64,000 nucleotides of DNA. It comes from Olleya aquimaris. Its GTDB lineage: Bacteria > Bacteroidota > Bacteroidia > Flavobacteriales > Flavobacteriaceae. The notes beneath the pieces are model-generated. The model worked only from the letters and a program-made list of their open reading frames with translations, ran no database searches and was not told the DNA's origin. Location of the stretch: the NCBI RefSeq assembly GCF_003259525.1, contig NZ_QLLO01000007.1, positions 83,916-147,915 on the forward strand, given 5' to 3'. How positions within the stretch are numbered: the first letter of the stretch is position 1; every line of letters begins with the position of its first letter. This document shows positions 8,305 through 17,842 of the stretch, in pieces. The position numbers and the translations under genes are program-made.

Positions 8305-9525
8305 ATGAAAACGTTATTAAAAAGATACTTAAGTAATTATAAAGGCATTGCCAAAGAAATCTGGTTTTTATCTTTTGTTACTTTTATTAATCGTGCAGGA
8401 GCAATGGTTATTCCGTTCTTGTCATTATATCTTACTGATGTTAAAAGCTTTACTTTACCAGAGGTTGGTTGGATAATGACCAGTTATGGATTTGGATCTT
8501 TAGTAGGTAACTTTATTGGTGGAAAATTAACGGATATTATTGGTTATTATAAAACTATTGTTCTTAGCTTGTTTGCTGGTGGATTGGGTTTTATAGGTAT
8601 CCAGTTTTTAGACAGTTTTAATGCATTGTGTTTAGGTGTTTTCTTTTTGATGCTTGCTGTAGATACTTACAGACCAGCAATATTTGTAGCAACAGACGTT
8701 TACAGCATCAATAATAACGTGACAAGAAATATTGGACTTATAAGATTAGCTATTAATTTAGGGTTTTCAATTGGACCTGTTATTGGCGGAATTTTAATTG
8801 CTAAAGCCAATTATGCTTCCATTTTTTGGGTGGATGGTATTACTTGTATTCTTGCTGCAACCTCATTAATTGTTTTACTTAAACCTAAAAAAGGAAAGAA
8901 AAAAGAAGAAAAAGTTACTGTTGTTAAAGAAGGTGTTTCACCATATAAAAATCCTGCCTTTTTATTGTTCTTTTTTATCATGGTAGTTAATGCTATAGCT
9001 TTTGTACAGTATTTTTCTAGTGTTCCTGTATTTTATAAACAACATCATTTTTTAAACGAAGACACCATTGGTTGGCTATTGTTTTTAAATGGAGTTATGA
9101 TTGTTTTCTTGGAAATGCCTTTAATTGTTTTTCTAGAAAAATTACAAATCACTAAAGTCACAGCTACTATTTTGGGTATTGTTTTTCTAGCCTTTAGTTT
9201 TATTATTTTAAACTATTCTGATTGGTTTGGAATTTTAATTATTGGAATGATTTTAATGACTTTAGGCGAAATGATTGGGTCGCCATTTGCAAATGCTTTA
9301 GCGCTTGATATGGCACCAATAGGAAGAAAAGGAAGTTATATGGGTTTGTATAGTATGAGTTTTTCCATCTCGCACATCATTGGTCATAATGCTATTATGA
9401 ATACTATTGACCAATTTGGATTTAAAACAACCTGGTTTTGGCTTTTTGTAGCTTTAATTGTTGTAGCTGCAATCACTTTGTATTTACCAAAAATGATGAA
9501 ATCTTTAAAAACAGAAGTGAAATGA
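8305..9525 (+). CDS. MFS transporter, drug-efflux type
   Basis: 406 aa with about 12 hydrophobic segments and a basic central loop (LKPKKGKKKEEK, about residues 193-204). Motif A of the major facilitator superfamily is visible as GGKLTDIIGYYKT (about 72-84), and GFSIGPVIGG is motif C-like, which suggests an antiporter/exporter. Closest in feel to MdtH-like exporters. The substrate cannot be told. The stop TGA overlaps the ATG of the VOC gene (ATGA), so the two are coupled. Confidence 0.85.
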   Translation: MKTLLKRYLSNYKGIAKEIWFLSFVTFINRAGAMVIPFLSLYLTDVKSFTLPEVGWIMTSYGFGSLVGNFIGGKLTDIIGYYKTIVLSLFAGGLGFIGIQFLDSFNALCLGVFFLMLAVDTYRPAIFVATDVYSINNNVTRNIGLIRLAINLGFSIGPVIGGILIAKANYASIFWVDGITCILAATSLIVLLKPKKGKKKEEKVTVVKEGVSPYKNPAFLLFFFIMVVNAIAFVQYFSSVPVFYKQHHFLNEDTIGWLLFLNGVMIVFLEMPLIVFLEKLQITKVTATILGIVFLAFSFIILNYSDWFGILIIGMILMTLGEMIGSPFANALALDMAPIGRKGSYMGLYSMSFSISHIIGHNAIMNTIDQFGFKTTWFWLFVALIVVAAITLYLPKMMKSLKTEVK

Positions 9526-9899
9526 ATTTAAATCAAGTTACCATATCCTCAAAAAATTTAGACAAATCTGTCGCTTTTTATAAGCTTCTAGGACTAAAAC
9601 TTATAGTTGATGCCTTACCACGTTATGCACGATTAGAGTGTCCTGATGGTGAAGCAACATTTTCTATTCATTTAAATGAAGACATGCAACCCAACCAAAA
9701 TACAACCGTCTATTTTGAAGATGAAGACTTAGATCATTTAGTTTTAAAACTTAAACAAAAAGGGGTTAATTTTCTTTCAGAACCTAAAGACCAACCATGG
9801 TTATGGCGTGAAGCCCATTTACAAGATCCTGACGGAAACGCCATAATACTTTTTAAAGCTGGACAACATAGAAAGTCGCCACCTTGGGTTATTTCTTAA
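9522..9899 (+). CDS. VOC (glyoxalase/bleomycin resistance) family protein
   Basis: 125 aa from the ATG at 9522; the longer in-frame extension runs inside the MFS gene and is not used. It is a compact VOC domain with metal-ligand-type residues (NQVTISSKNLDKSVAFY; EAHLQDPDGNAIILF at the end). VOC proteins are glyoxalases, dioxygenases or antibiotic-binding proteins. Coupling to an MFS exporter by a 4-bp overlap hints at a joint detoxification role, which is inference. Its 3' end overlaps the convergent helicase-like gene by 11 bp. Confidence 0.85.
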   Translation: MNLNQVTISSKNLDKSVAFYKLLGLKLIVDALPRYARLECPDGEATFSIHLNEDMQPNQNTTVYFEDEDLDHLVLKLKQKGVNFLSEPKDQPWLWREAHLQDPDGNAIILFKAGQHRKSPPWVIS

Positions 9900-10506
9900 C
9901 CTCAACAATTCTTGCATTAAACATAAACCAGTCTTGAAAAGCTTTTATCTTAGAATTAAAGGTTTCAGAGAAAATAACAAACTGTGCTTTTGGCGCGCTT
10001 TCGCTTAATCTTAAAATATAATTATGGTAGTTGTTTCTGGTAATAAAATCGGCATCATGTATAATAAACAACTTTAGTTCTCCAGAATGCACACTATTTA
10101 AATGGTACAGTTTGCTTAATCGTTTTGGTGTAGCAATTAAAATATCAACTCCGTAATAAATTTCTTCACGTTGTTTTTCTAAATCGCTTTCCTCGTAAGC
10201 ACAATAAATACGTAAATCGGTATTTTTAGTGAATACCTCAAAGCGTTCTTTTAACTCTAAAGTAGTTTGCTTGTCTTGTGCAATAATTAGTGCTCTAGGC
10301 GAATCTTCAAACGCAGCAGCATCTAATTTTTGAATGGTGCTAATTATCATTGCTGTAGTCTTACCACAACCTTTTGGGCCAATTGCATACACATCACTTC
10401 CTCCTTTTATTAAAGGCATCACTTGTTTTTGAAACGCATTTGTGGTAGCAAAACCTACATTTTCAATTGATTCTTTTAATAATGGATGGTATTTTTTGAA
10501 AGACAT
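9889..10506 (-). CDS. Single-domain DEAD-box-like protein with degenerate motif II
   Basis: 205 aa, equal to only the first RecA-like domain of a DEAD-box helicase. A Q-motif-like FATTNAFQKQ, an intact Walker A (GPKGCGKTT, about residues 43-51), TPKR for motif Ib, HDAD in place of DEAD, and SET in place of SAT can all be seen. The second RecA domain is missing, so helicase activity is unlikely without a partner; nucleotide binding is possible. The frame is open and stops cleanly, so this is not a recent truncation. Similar short proteins occur in Flavobacteriaceae. Function unknown. Confidence 0.75.
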   Translation of the reverse strand: MSFKKYHPLLKESIENVGFATTNAFQKQVMPLIKGGSDVYAIGPKGCGKTTAMIISTIQKLDAAAFEDSPRALIIAQDKQTTLELKERFEVFTKNTDLRIYCAYEESDLEKQREEIYYGVDILIATPKRLSKLYHLNSVHSGELKLFIIHDADFITRNNYHNYILRLSESAPKAQFVIFSETFNSKIKAFQDWFMFNARIVEVKK

Positions 10507-10611
10507 TTGCTTTTATTTATTACGAAATTACGCATTATTAACTTGATACAAAAAACACCAAAAGCATAATGCTTCTGGTGAGATTTTTTGTTGTTATTTT
10601 TTGATTTTACA

Positions 10612-10816
10612 CTTCGACTGCGCTCAGTGTGACACTCAGGATATGCGATTCACACACATTTTCTATGGAAAATGTGGTTCTCTGAGATCCTTCGACTGTG
10701 CTCAGGATAAGCGATTCACACACATTTTCTATGAAAAATGTGGTTCTCTGAGATCCTTCGACTGTGCTCAGGATAAGCGATTCACACACATTTTCTATGA
10801 AAAATGTGGTTCTCTG
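10612..10816. repeat. 66-bp tandem repeat, three copies, with a hairpin in each
   Basis: Copies begin at 10612 (diverged, 78 bp), 10690 and 10756; the last two are spaced exactly 66 bp and are near-identical. Each starts with the CTTCGACTGYGCTCAG dispersed repeat and contains an inverted repeat CACATTTT / AAAATGTG. The block abuts the icmF stop codon, so the hairpins may shape the 3' end of that mRNA. Short open frames across it on both strands are repeat artefacts. Confidence 0.85.
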
Positions 10817-10817
10817 C

Positions 10818-13800
10818 TTACATGTTGCGTCTGTACTGACCTCCTACTTCAAATAAAGCTGAAGTAATTTGTCCTAAACTACATACTTTACAGACTTCCA
10901 TTAGTGCCTCAAAAATATTTTCGTTTTTAATAGCTCGTTCTTGTAAATCTTTTAACAATGCTTTAGTGTCATTTGCTTTATGAAGGTTTTCCAAAGTTTT
11001 AATTTGAAATTGCTTCTCTTCTTCTGTTGCTCTAATAACTTCTGCAGGAATAACTGTTGGCGAACCTTTACTGCTTAAAAAAGTATTGACACCTACTATT
11101 GGGAATTCACCATTATGCTTTAAAGTTTCGTAATACAGGCTTTCTTCTTGTATTTTACTACGTTGGTACATGGTTTCCATTGCACCTAAAACACCACCAC
11201 GTTCTGTAATTCTGTCAAATTCCAACAACACAGCTTCTTCCACTAAATCGGTTAATTCTTCAATAATAAACGACCCTTGTATTGGGTTTTCGTTTTTATT
11301 TAACCCTAATTCTTTATTGATTATTAATTGAATAGCCATAGCACGTCTAACCGACTCTTCTGTTGGCGTTGTAATGGCTTCGTCGTAAGCATTTGTGTGT
11401 AATGAGTTACAATTATCGTAAATGGCATATAATGCTTGAAGCGTTGTACGTATGTCGTTAAAGTCAATTTCTTGAGCGTGTAAGCTTCGTCCAGATGTTT
11501 GAATATGGTACTTCAACATTTGCGCTCTTGCATTTGCACCATATTTGTGCTTCATGGCTTTTGCCCAAATTTTACGTGCTACTCTACCAATTACTGCGTA
11601 TTCTGGATCGATTCCGTTTGAGAAAAAGAAGGATAAGTTTGGTCCAAACTTATTAATGTCCATTCCGCGACTTAAATAATATTCCACGTAAGTGAAACCA
11701 TTAGACAAGGTTAACGCTAACTGTGTAATTGGATTAGCTCCTGCTTCTGCAATATGATACCCAGAAATAGATACCGAATAGAAGTTACGCACATTATTCT
11801 CGATAAAATACTCCTGCACATCTCCCATTAAACGCAATGCAAATTCTGTTGAAAATATACACGTATTTTGTGCTTGGTCTTCTTTTAAAATATCTGCTTG
11901 AACCGTTCCTCTTACTTGGGCAATGGTTTTCTTTTTAATTTCTGCATAAATATCTGCAGGTAATACTTGGTCTCCTGTAACACCAAGAAGCATTAAGCCT
12001 AACCCGTTATTTCCTTCTGGTAATTCGCCATTATACTTAGGACGTTCTTTGTCTTTGTAGATTTTTTCAATTTTAGCTTCTACTTCTTTTTCCAGTCCAT
12101 GTTCTTTAATGTATAATTCACATTGTTGGTCGATAGCAGCATTCATAAAAAAGCCTAATAACATTGGTGCAGGACCATTAATAGTCATACTTACCGATGT
12201 CATAACATGTGCTAAATCGAAACCAGAATATAGTTTTTTAGCATCGTCTAAACAGCAGATAGAAACTCCTGCATTTCCAATTTTTCCGTAAATATCTGGA
12301 CGTAAATCTGGATCGTTTCCATAAAGTGTCACACTATCAAAAGCAGTCGATAAACGCTTTGCTGGTAAACCTGCACTAACGTAGTGAAAACGTCTGTTTG
12401 TACGTTCTGGTCCACCTTCTCCTGCAAACATACGTGCTGGATCTTCTCCAGTACGTTTAAAAGGATATAAACCTGACGCATAAGGAAACTCTCCAGGAAC
12501 ATTCTCTTGTAAACACCATTTTAAAATATCTCCCCAAGCTTGGTATTTTGGTAAGGCTACTTTTGGTATTTGTAAATGAGATAATGATTCGGTATGTGTT
12601 TCAATTTTTATTTCTTTATCTCTTACTTTAAAAGAATAAATTGGGTTTTTATATTTGTTTACTTTTTCATCCCATCCTGTAATGATTTCCCAGTTGTAAG
12701 GATCTAAGTTTAGTTTTACACGGTCAAATTCCTTTATTAGAAGATTAAGTAAGCTTCTTTGAGATTCCTCGTCAGTCATTCCTCCTTCTGTCGGAATGAC
12801 ATTACTAGTGTCATTCTGAGCTTGTTGAAGAATCTCTTCTTGATTTAATCCTAATTTTCCAATAAAAGACATCTCGACTGCGCTCGATGCGACATTAGAA
12901 ACAGAACAGATAGTTTTATAAATCCCATATAGTTTTTGAGCAACCTCAACTTGCTCTGATGCTTTTTTATCGTAAGCGCGATTGTTTTCTGCTATTTCAG
13001 ACAAATAGCGAGTTCGAGATGGTGGTATGACAAATATTTTTTCGCTCATTTCCTGAGAAATCTCGAATGTCGATTTTAGATCAGCGTTAGCTTTTTCGAC
13101 TAATTTATCCATTACCGCTTTGTATAAGGTATTCATTCCTGGATCATTAAACTGTGACGCTATTGTCCCATATACTGGTAATTGATCTTGTGGAATATCC
13201 CACAGATTATTATTACGCATGTATTGCTTTTTAACATCACGTAAAGCATCTAAAGATCCACGTTTATCAAATTTGTTAATAGCTACCAAATCTGCAAAAT
13301 CCAACATGTCGATTTTTTCTAATTGCGTTGCAGCACCAAATTCTGGTGTCATAACGTACAAGGACACATCGCTATGTTCTATAATTTCTGTATCAGATTG
13401 TCCAATTCCAGAAGTCTCTAAAATAATTAAATCGTATTCTGCTGCTTTTAAAACCTCAACCGCTTCATTTACATATTTAGACAATGCTAAATTAGATTGA
13501 CGAGTTGCCAAACTACGCATGTAAACTCTAGAATTATTAATCGCATTCATTCGGATTCTATCACCTAGAAGCGCTCCTCCTGTTTTACGTTTTGAAGGAT
13601 CAACAGAGACTAATCCTATTGTTTTTTCTGGAAAATCTATTAAAAAGCGACGAACCAACTCGTCCACTAAAGACGATTTTCCTGCTCCACCAGTTCCTGT
13701 AATACCTAAAACTGGAGTTTTAGAGCGTTCATTTTTTTTATGAATTTTATCTAATGTATCTTTTGCTACTTCCGGAAAATTTTCGGCAGAAGAAATAACC

Positions 13801-14303
13801 CTAGCTATGGTTTTAGGATTTTTTGCAGAAAGACTTTCAATATCTACATCTAAAGTGTCTCCAATTGCAAAGTCGGATTGTTCTACCAAATCGTTAATCA
13901 TGCCTTGTAATCCCATTGCACGACCATCGTCAGGTGAGTAGATACGAGAAATACCATAATCCATCAACTCTTTAATTTCTGATGGTAAGATAACTCCACC
14001 ACCACCTCCAAAGATTTTAATATGTCCTGCTCCACGCTCTTGAAGTAAGTCATACATGTATTTAAAATACTCGTTATGACCACCTTGATACGATGTTAAA
14101 CAAATTGCATTAACATCTTCTTGAATGGCAGTATTGACTACTTCGTCCACACTTCTATCATGACCTAAATGAATCACCTCTACACCAGTAGCTTGGATGA
14201 TTCGTCGCATAATATTAATAGATGCATCATGTCCATCAAATAGAGATGCTGCAGTAACAATTCTTACTTTATGTTTTGGTTTATAAGGAGTTGCTTGTAT
14301 CAT
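10818..14303 (-). CDS. icmF: Fused B12-dependent acyl-CoA mutase, IcmF type
   Basis: 1161 aa. Order: B12-binding domain (about 12-145, FDGHDASIN with axial His25), G-protein chaperone (about 195-420, Walker [10 protein letters not shown] at 203-211, NKFD at 343-346), then the mutase barrel (about 525-1161). [18 protein letters not shown] puts Phe615 where methylmalonyl-CoA mutase has Tyr, which is the isobutyryl-CoA mutase fused pattern. It should isomerise isobutyryl-/n-butyryl-CoA or a related acyl-CoA with adenosylcobalamin, and the GTPase domain protects the cofactor. Residues 467-520, in the linker before the mutase domain, are an extra segment encoded by dispersed-repeat DNA (12744-12905). 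No separate chaperone gene is needed. Confidence 0.92.
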   Translation of the reverse strand: MIQATPYKPKHKVRIVTAASLFDGHDASINIMRRIIQATGVEVIHLGHDRSVDEVVNTAIQEDVNAICLTSYQGGHNEYFKYMYDLLQERGAGHIKIFGGGGGVILPSEIKELMDYGISRIYSPDDGRAMGLQGMINDLVEQSDFAIGDTLDVDIESLSAKNPKTIARVISSAENFPEVAKDTLDKIHKKNERSKTPVLGITGTGGAGKSSLVDELVRRFLIDFPEKTIGLVSVDPSKRKTGGALLGDRIRMNAINNSRVYMRSLATRQSNLALSKYVNEAVEVLKAAEYDLIILETSGIGQSDTEIIEHSDVSLYVMTPEFGAATQLEKIDMLDFADLVAINKFDKRGSLDALRDVKKQYMRNNNLWDIPQDQLPVYGTIASQFNDPGMNTLYKAVMDKLVEKANADLKSTFEISQEMSEKIFVIPPSRTRYLSEIAENNRAYDKKASEQVEVAQKLYGIYKTICSVSNVASSAVEMSFIGKLGLNQEEILQQAQNDTSNVIPTEGGMTDEESQRSLLNLLIKEFDRVKLNLDPYNWEIITGWDEKVNKYKNPIYSFKVRDKEIKIETHTESLSHLQIPKVALPKYQAWGDILKWCLQENVPGEFPYASGLYPFKRTGEDPARMFAGEGGPERTNRRFHYVSAGLPAKRLSTAFDSVTLYGNDPDLRPDIYGKIGNAGVSICCLDDAKKLYSGFDLAHVMTSVSMTINGPAPMLLGFFMNAAIDQQCELYIKEHGLEKEVEAKIEKIYKDKERPKYNGELPEGNNGLGLMLLGVTGDQVLPADIYAEIKKKTIAQVRGTVQADILKEDQAQNTCIFSTEFALRLMGDVQEYFIENNVRNFYSVSISGYHIAEAGANPITQLALTLSNGFTYVEYYLSRGMDINKFGPNLSFFFSNGIDPEYAVIGRVARKIWAKAMKHKYGANARAQMLKYHIQTSGRSLHAQEIDFNDIRTTLQALYAIYDNCNSLHTNAYDEAITTPTEESVRRAMAIQLIINKELGLNKNENPIQGSFIIEELTDLVEEAVLLEFDRITERGGVLGAMETMYQRSKIQEESLYYETLKHNGEFPIVGVNTFLSSKGSPTVIPAEVIRATEEEKQFQIKTLENLHKANDTKALLKDLQERAIKNENIFEALMEVCKVCSLGQITSALFEVGGQYRRNM
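12761..12892. repeat. REP-like repeats inside icmF
   Basis: Outer arms GAGATTCCTC (12761-12770) and GAAGAATCTC (12827-12836) are inverted repeats. Between them lies GTCATTCC-N10-GGAATGAC (12775-12800), then GTCATTCTGAG. A diverged CTCGACTGCGCTCGATGCGAC follows near 12872-12892. Elements of this type are normally intergenic; here they are translated. Confidence 0.75.
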
Positions 14304-14469
14304 TCTTAAAATATAATCTATTTTGAGGTCGCAATTTACGAAATATTCAAAAAAAATGCTTGATAATACGTAATTATCTAAAAGTTAAAATACAGACCAT
14401 AATCGGTACTTTTTAAAGTAAATTAGTAGTGCTATTAACTCAAATTATTTGTTGTCACAGAAAGTAAAC

Positions 14470-15324
14470 ATGAAAAAAATAACCTTACTCATTAACTGTA
14501 AAGATCGATCTGGAATAATTGCAAATGTCACAAATTTTATTGCTAAAAACTATGGTAATATTGTTTACATCGACCAACATGTAGATAGAGAGCAAAATAT
14601 CTTTTTTATGCGTTTAGAAAGCGAGTTTAAAAAGGACACTTTTACTATGGAGGTTTTTAAAACTAAATTTAAAACAGATTTAGCTGATACCTTTGACATG
14701 AAATGGCGTGTTTATGCAGCAGAGGACATCCCAAAAATGGCGTTGTTTGTTTCTAAATACGACCATTGTTTGTATGATATATTAGGTAGATATAATTCTG
14801 GTGAGTTAGACGTAGATATTCCTTTTATAGTAAGTAATCATAATGATTTAAAACCTATTGCTGATAGTTTTAATATACCGTTTTACCATATTCCTGTGAC
14901 TAAAGATACTAAAGCGGAAGCAGAACAAAAGCAATTAGAATTGTGTAAAACATTTGGAATTCATTTTATCGTGCTTGCACGTTACATGCAAATAGTATCT
15001 AGCAAAATTATTAACCAGTATCCTAATAAGGTGATTAATATTCATCATTCCTTTTTACCAGCATTTGTTGGTGCAAAACCTTACCATTCTGCTTATAAAC
15101 GTGGTGTTAAAATTATTGGTGCTACAAGCCATTATGTTACTGAAGAATTGGATGCAGGACCAATCATAGAACAAGATGTTACTAGAGTTTCTCACACACA
15201 TGCTATTGGAGACTTGATAGCCAAAGGGCGAGATTTAGAAAAAATAGTTTTAGCCAATGCCATCAAACTTCATATTAAACGAAAAGTAATGGTATATAAT
15301 AATAAAACTGTTATTTTCTCGTAG
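14470..15324 (+). CDS. purU: Formyltetrahydrofolate deformylase
   Basis: 284 aa from the ATG at 14470; the frame opens with TTG at 14449, but the ATG gives the family-typical start KKITLLINCKDRSGIIANVT. An N-terminal ACT domain (about 1-80) precedes a formyltransferase-fold hydrolase domain with INIHHSFLPAFVGAKPYHSA and GATSHYVTEELDAGPIIEQD, which carry the catalytic Asn/His/Asp set. It hydrolyses 10-formyl-THF to formate and THF, balancing one-carbon units and feeding formate to PurT-type purine synthesis. Stands alone, followed after 34 bp by the DUF4197 gene. Confidence 0.93.
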   Translation: MKKITLLINCKDRSGIIANVTNFIAKNYGNIVYIDQHVDREQNIFFMRLESEFKKDTFTMEVFKTKFKTDLADTFDMKWRVYAAEDIPKMALFVSKYDHCLYDILGRYNSGELDVDIPFIVSNHNDLKPIADSFNIPFYHIPVTKDTKAEAEQKQLELCKTFGIHFIVLARYMQIVSSKIINQYPNKVINIHHSFLPAFVGAKPYHSAYKRGVKIIGATSHYVTEELDAGPIIEQDVTRVSHTHAIGDLIAKGRDLEKIVLANAIKLHIKRKVMVYNNKTVIFS

Positions 15325-15358
15325 TTAGAAGTATATTTACTACTTTAAAACATTCAAC

Positions 15359-16060
15359 ATGAAAAAAATTTTAACCCTTTTAGTTATTTTAAATGTTACT
15401 GCTTGTGCAGAATTAAGAGACGTTGTAAATCAATTACCACAAGGAGGTGGAGTAAGCGAATTAGATATTGCTAATGGTTTGCGTGAAGCTTTAGATTTAG
15501 GTATAGATAAACAAGTGTCTAAGCTTACTCAAACTGATGGGTTTTTTAAAAACGAATTGGTTAAAATATTACTACCTGAAGAGTTACAAAAAGTAGATAA
15601 AGCACTTAGAGATATAGGATTAGGCAATTTAGCTGATGAAGGTTTAAAAGTATTAAACAGAGCTGCTGAAGATGCTGTTGGAGAAGCCACACCTATTTTT
15701 GTCAATGCAGTTAAAGATATTACTTTTACAGACGCTAAAAATATATTATTAGGTAATAATGATGCTGCTACTAACTATCTAAAATCCAAAACAGAAACTG
15801 CTTTATATGACAAGTTTAACCCAGTCATTAAAGCATCGTTTAGTAAAGTTGGTGCTGACCAAATTTGGGAGAATTTAATTAATAAATACAATACCATACC
15901 TTTTACAAATAATGTAAATCCAGATTTGACAGATTACGTTACTGGCGAAGCATTAAAAGGGGTCTACACAATGATTGCTATTGAGGAACAAGAAATAAGA
16001 ACTAAAGTAAGCTCTAGAGCAACAGATTTACTTAAAAAGGTGTTTGCATTACAGGATTAG
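15359..16060 (+). CDS. DUF4197-family lipoprotein
   Basis: 233 aa. Lipoprotein signal ends NVTACAEL (Cys about residue 16). The rest is mainly helical and fits DUF4197: ANGLREALDLGIDKQVSKL, then DGFFKNELVKILLPEELQ. The family occurs widely in Bacteroidota and Proteobacteria without a known role. The gene ends at 16060 and the convergent gene ends at 16061, so the stop codons are back to back. Confidence 0.85.
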   Translation: MKKILTLLVILNVTACAELRDVVNQLPQGGGVSELDIANGLREALDLGIDKQVSKLTQTDGFFKNELVKILLPEELQKVDKALRDIGLGNLADEGLKVLNRAAEDAVGEATPIFVNAVKDITFTDAKNILLGNNDAATNYLKSKTETALYDKFNPVIKASFSKVGADQIWENLINKYNTIPFTNNVNPDLTDYVTGEALKGVYTMIAIEEQEIRTKVSSRATDLLKKVFALQD

Positions 16061-16561
16061 TTATTTTCTTTTATACAATCCATCAAAAGCCACAACAACC
16101 TCTGTATTGTTTGTTGTAGTTTCCCAAAGTTGACGTACAGAACCATCATTGTTTAACGTCCAAGTAATCCTATGAAAATAGGGATTCCCTTCTTTATTTT
16201 TTAACGTATCAGATTGTAAAATCATTTGATTACCAGTTCTGTTTCCTTTTAGATGTAAAGTACCACCTTGATTATCTATCCAAATTTGTTCCCACTGACC
16301 CGTTTTTGAGTTATAAAAATTCTGGCTTGTACCTGTATAATTACCTTTAGCACTCACCCAATTTTCTTGAAGAATACAATTGTCCTGAACTTTTAAAATG
16401 GTATTATGTCCAGCTATAGATCCATCTGGATTAGTAACTTGCCACTCTCCTATCCAAAAATCAAAAGCTTGATGTTGTTCTGTACAACAAGCACAATCGT
16501 TGTTTTGTGAAATTGCATTGAAAGATATTAGCGCTAAAAAAAGTATGATGACGTGTTTCAT
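16061..16561 (-). CDS. Secreted DUF1579-like protein
   Basis: 166 aa with a signal peptide (about 1-18) and a CACC cluster at the mature N-terminus. DFWIGEWQVTNPDGSIAGH followed by QIWIDNQGGTLHLKGN looks like the lipocalin-type beta-barrel proteins annotated DUF1579 or of unknown function. No catalytic motif is visible. Stop codon abuts that of the DUF4197 gene. Function unknown. Confidence 0.7.
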   Translation of the reverse strand: MKHVIILFLALISFNAISQNNDCACCTEQHQAFDFWIGEWQVTNPDGSIAGHNTILKVQDNCILQENWVSAKGNYTGTSQNFYNSKTGQWEQIWIDNQGGTLHLKGNRTGNQMILQSDTLKNKEGNPYFHRITWTLNNDGSVRQLWETTTNNTEVVVAFDGLYKRK

Positions 16562-16717
16562 TTTTTTAAAAGATTTGTTATAAAGCTATTGAATTTAAAT
16601 AACTTAATGATAGCTTAATAATTAAATAATATTATCCGCCTTGTATTTTATGATCTTTACAACATAAAAGTTATAAAATACATTTCTTTTATTAAGAGTT
16701 AGTTTAGTTAGTTTTTT

Positions 16718-16754
16718 AGAGCCTATTTTAATCTTAAAATAGGCTCTTTTGTTT
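16718..16754 (+). terminator. Orphan hairpin terminator upstream of the 65-aa gene
   Basis: AGAGCCTATTTTA / TAAAATAGGCTCT arms followed by TTTTGTTTTTTT. No plus-strand gene precedes it. It could end a small RNA or act as an attenuator for the gene at 16839. Confidence 0.75.
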
Positions 16755-16838
16755 TTTTAAGATTTTTTTTTGATTAATTATTTTTTTTATTTAAATAAAA
16801 AAAGTAATTTAATTTACTCAAAATCAACCCTTAAGCCC

Positions 16839-17036
16839 ATGAGTCGCCCAGATAAATTGAAAAAACACCAACGTAAGCTTAACAAACGCTACAAGCAACT
16901 TGTAGAGCAAGCTTATAACCTACGACAAACAGATCACGAAGCTAGTGATGTATCAGAATACAGAGCTATTAAACTTTTAGATAAACTAAATAAATTGAAT
17001 TATTTGGTAAGAGAACAATCACAAACGCTCTCTTAG
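16839..17036 (+). CDS. Small charged protein, Lacal_2735-like
   Basis: 65 aa from ATG at 16839; an upstream in-frame extension to 16770 has no supporting signal. Highly basic and predicted helical (KLKKHQRKLNKRYKQLVEQA, then a DHEASDVSEY turn and a second helix). Length and pattern resemble the Lacal_2735 family of Flavobacteriaceae, but I hold that loosely. The 3' end overlaps the convergent substrate-binding-protein gene by 18 bp. Confidence 0.55.
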   Translation: MSRPDKLKKHQRKLNKRYKQLVEQAYNLRQTDHEASDVSEYRAIKLLDKLNKLNYLVREQSQTLS

Positions 17037-17810
17037 AAGCTTAAAGTAACTAAATGCTTTTATCAACCTAGATCCATACCAAGAAAAAAACTCGCCATCT
17101 ACAAAAATAGTTTTAGCATGATGACTGTGTCTTCCTAGTTCAAACGCATGTTCTTCTTTAAATGGGTAAGGCTCGTTTGATAATAAGATAATTTCTGGGT
17201 CACCTTCCTTTCTAATTTTAGTAATATCAACTTCAGGATAACGCTGTAAATTTGAGTAGATGTTTTCAAATTTATTTAATTTTAAAAGATAATTAATAAA
17301 CGTATTATTACCAGCTACCATCCAAGGGTTTCGCCAAATAAAATAAGCGGTTTTTAATGTAGGTTTATCTTTTATATAATTTTGAAAGTCTTTTAAATTA
17401 AAATTAATTTTATCTATTATTTTTTGTGCATTAGTACGCTTATTAAAGAGCTGTCCATACTGAGAAATCAATTCTAAGCAGTCATTAATAGTAATAATAT
17501 CTGAAACATGAACATCACAAATCTCTTGGCAGGCTTCTACAATTTCTTTTGTGTTTTCTTCTTTATTACACAAAATAATATCTGGTTGTAAAGCTTTAAT
17601 TTTTTCAATGTTAATTTGCTTAGTACCACCAACAATTGTTTTTGTACTTTTAAAATGAAAGGGATGCACACAGAATTTTGTAATCCCAACCACAGCATCT
17701 TCCAAACCTAAATCAAAGAGTAATTCGGTTTGAGAAGGAACAAGTGAAACTATTCGTTTTGGAGTCGAATTTAGTATTAATTGGTTTCCAAGTTGATCTG
17801 TTAGTTTCAT
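17019..17810 (-). CDS. BtuF-like helical-backbone metal/cobalamin-binding protein without signal peptide
   Basis: 263 aa, class III periplasmic-binding fold (BtuF/FhuD type): PKRIVSLVPSQTELLFDLGL (residues 18-37), VVGITKFCVHP, GGTKQINIEKIKALQPDII. No signal peptide or lipobox is visible at its N-terminus (MKLTDQLGNQLIL), and no upstream start restores one because a dispersed repeat and the pyrF end lie there. It may act in the cytoplasm or be exported another way. No ABC permease or ATPase is adjacent. With the B12-dependent IcmF nearby, a cobalamin link is possible but unproven. Confidence 0.75.
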   Translation of the reverse strand: MKLTDQLGNQLILNSTPKRIVSLVPSQTELLFDLGLEDAVVGITKFCVHPFHFKSTKTIVGGTKQINIEKIKALQPDIILCNKEENTKEIVEACQEICDVHVSDIITINDCLELISQYGQLFNKRTNAQKIIDKINFNLKDFQNYIKDKPTLKTAYFIWRNPWMVAGNNTFINYLLKLNKFENIYSNLQRYPEVDITKIRKEGDPEIILLSNEPYPFKEEHAFELGRHSHHAKTIFVDGEFFSWYGSRLIKAFSYFKLLRERL

Positions 17811-17813
17811 TAA

Positions 17814-17841
17814 TGAGATTGCTTCGTTCCTCGCAATGACG
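17814..17841. repeat. Dispersed repeat GAGATTGCTTCG...CGCAATGACG
   Basis: GAGATTGC-ttcgttcctc-GCAATGACG, a short imperfect hairpin of a type scattered through many Bacteroidota genomes. It fills the gap between two minus-strand genes. Confidence 0.55.
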
Positions 17842-17842
17842 A

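Noticed and set aside
10612..10816. Possible CRISPR array
   Set aside because: The whole 66-bp unit is repeated with no unique spacers.
10601..10867. Open frames on both strands across the 66-bp tandem repeat
   Set aside because: Period 66 is a multiple of three, so repeats stay open by chance; the predicted peptides just repeat themselves and have no start signals.
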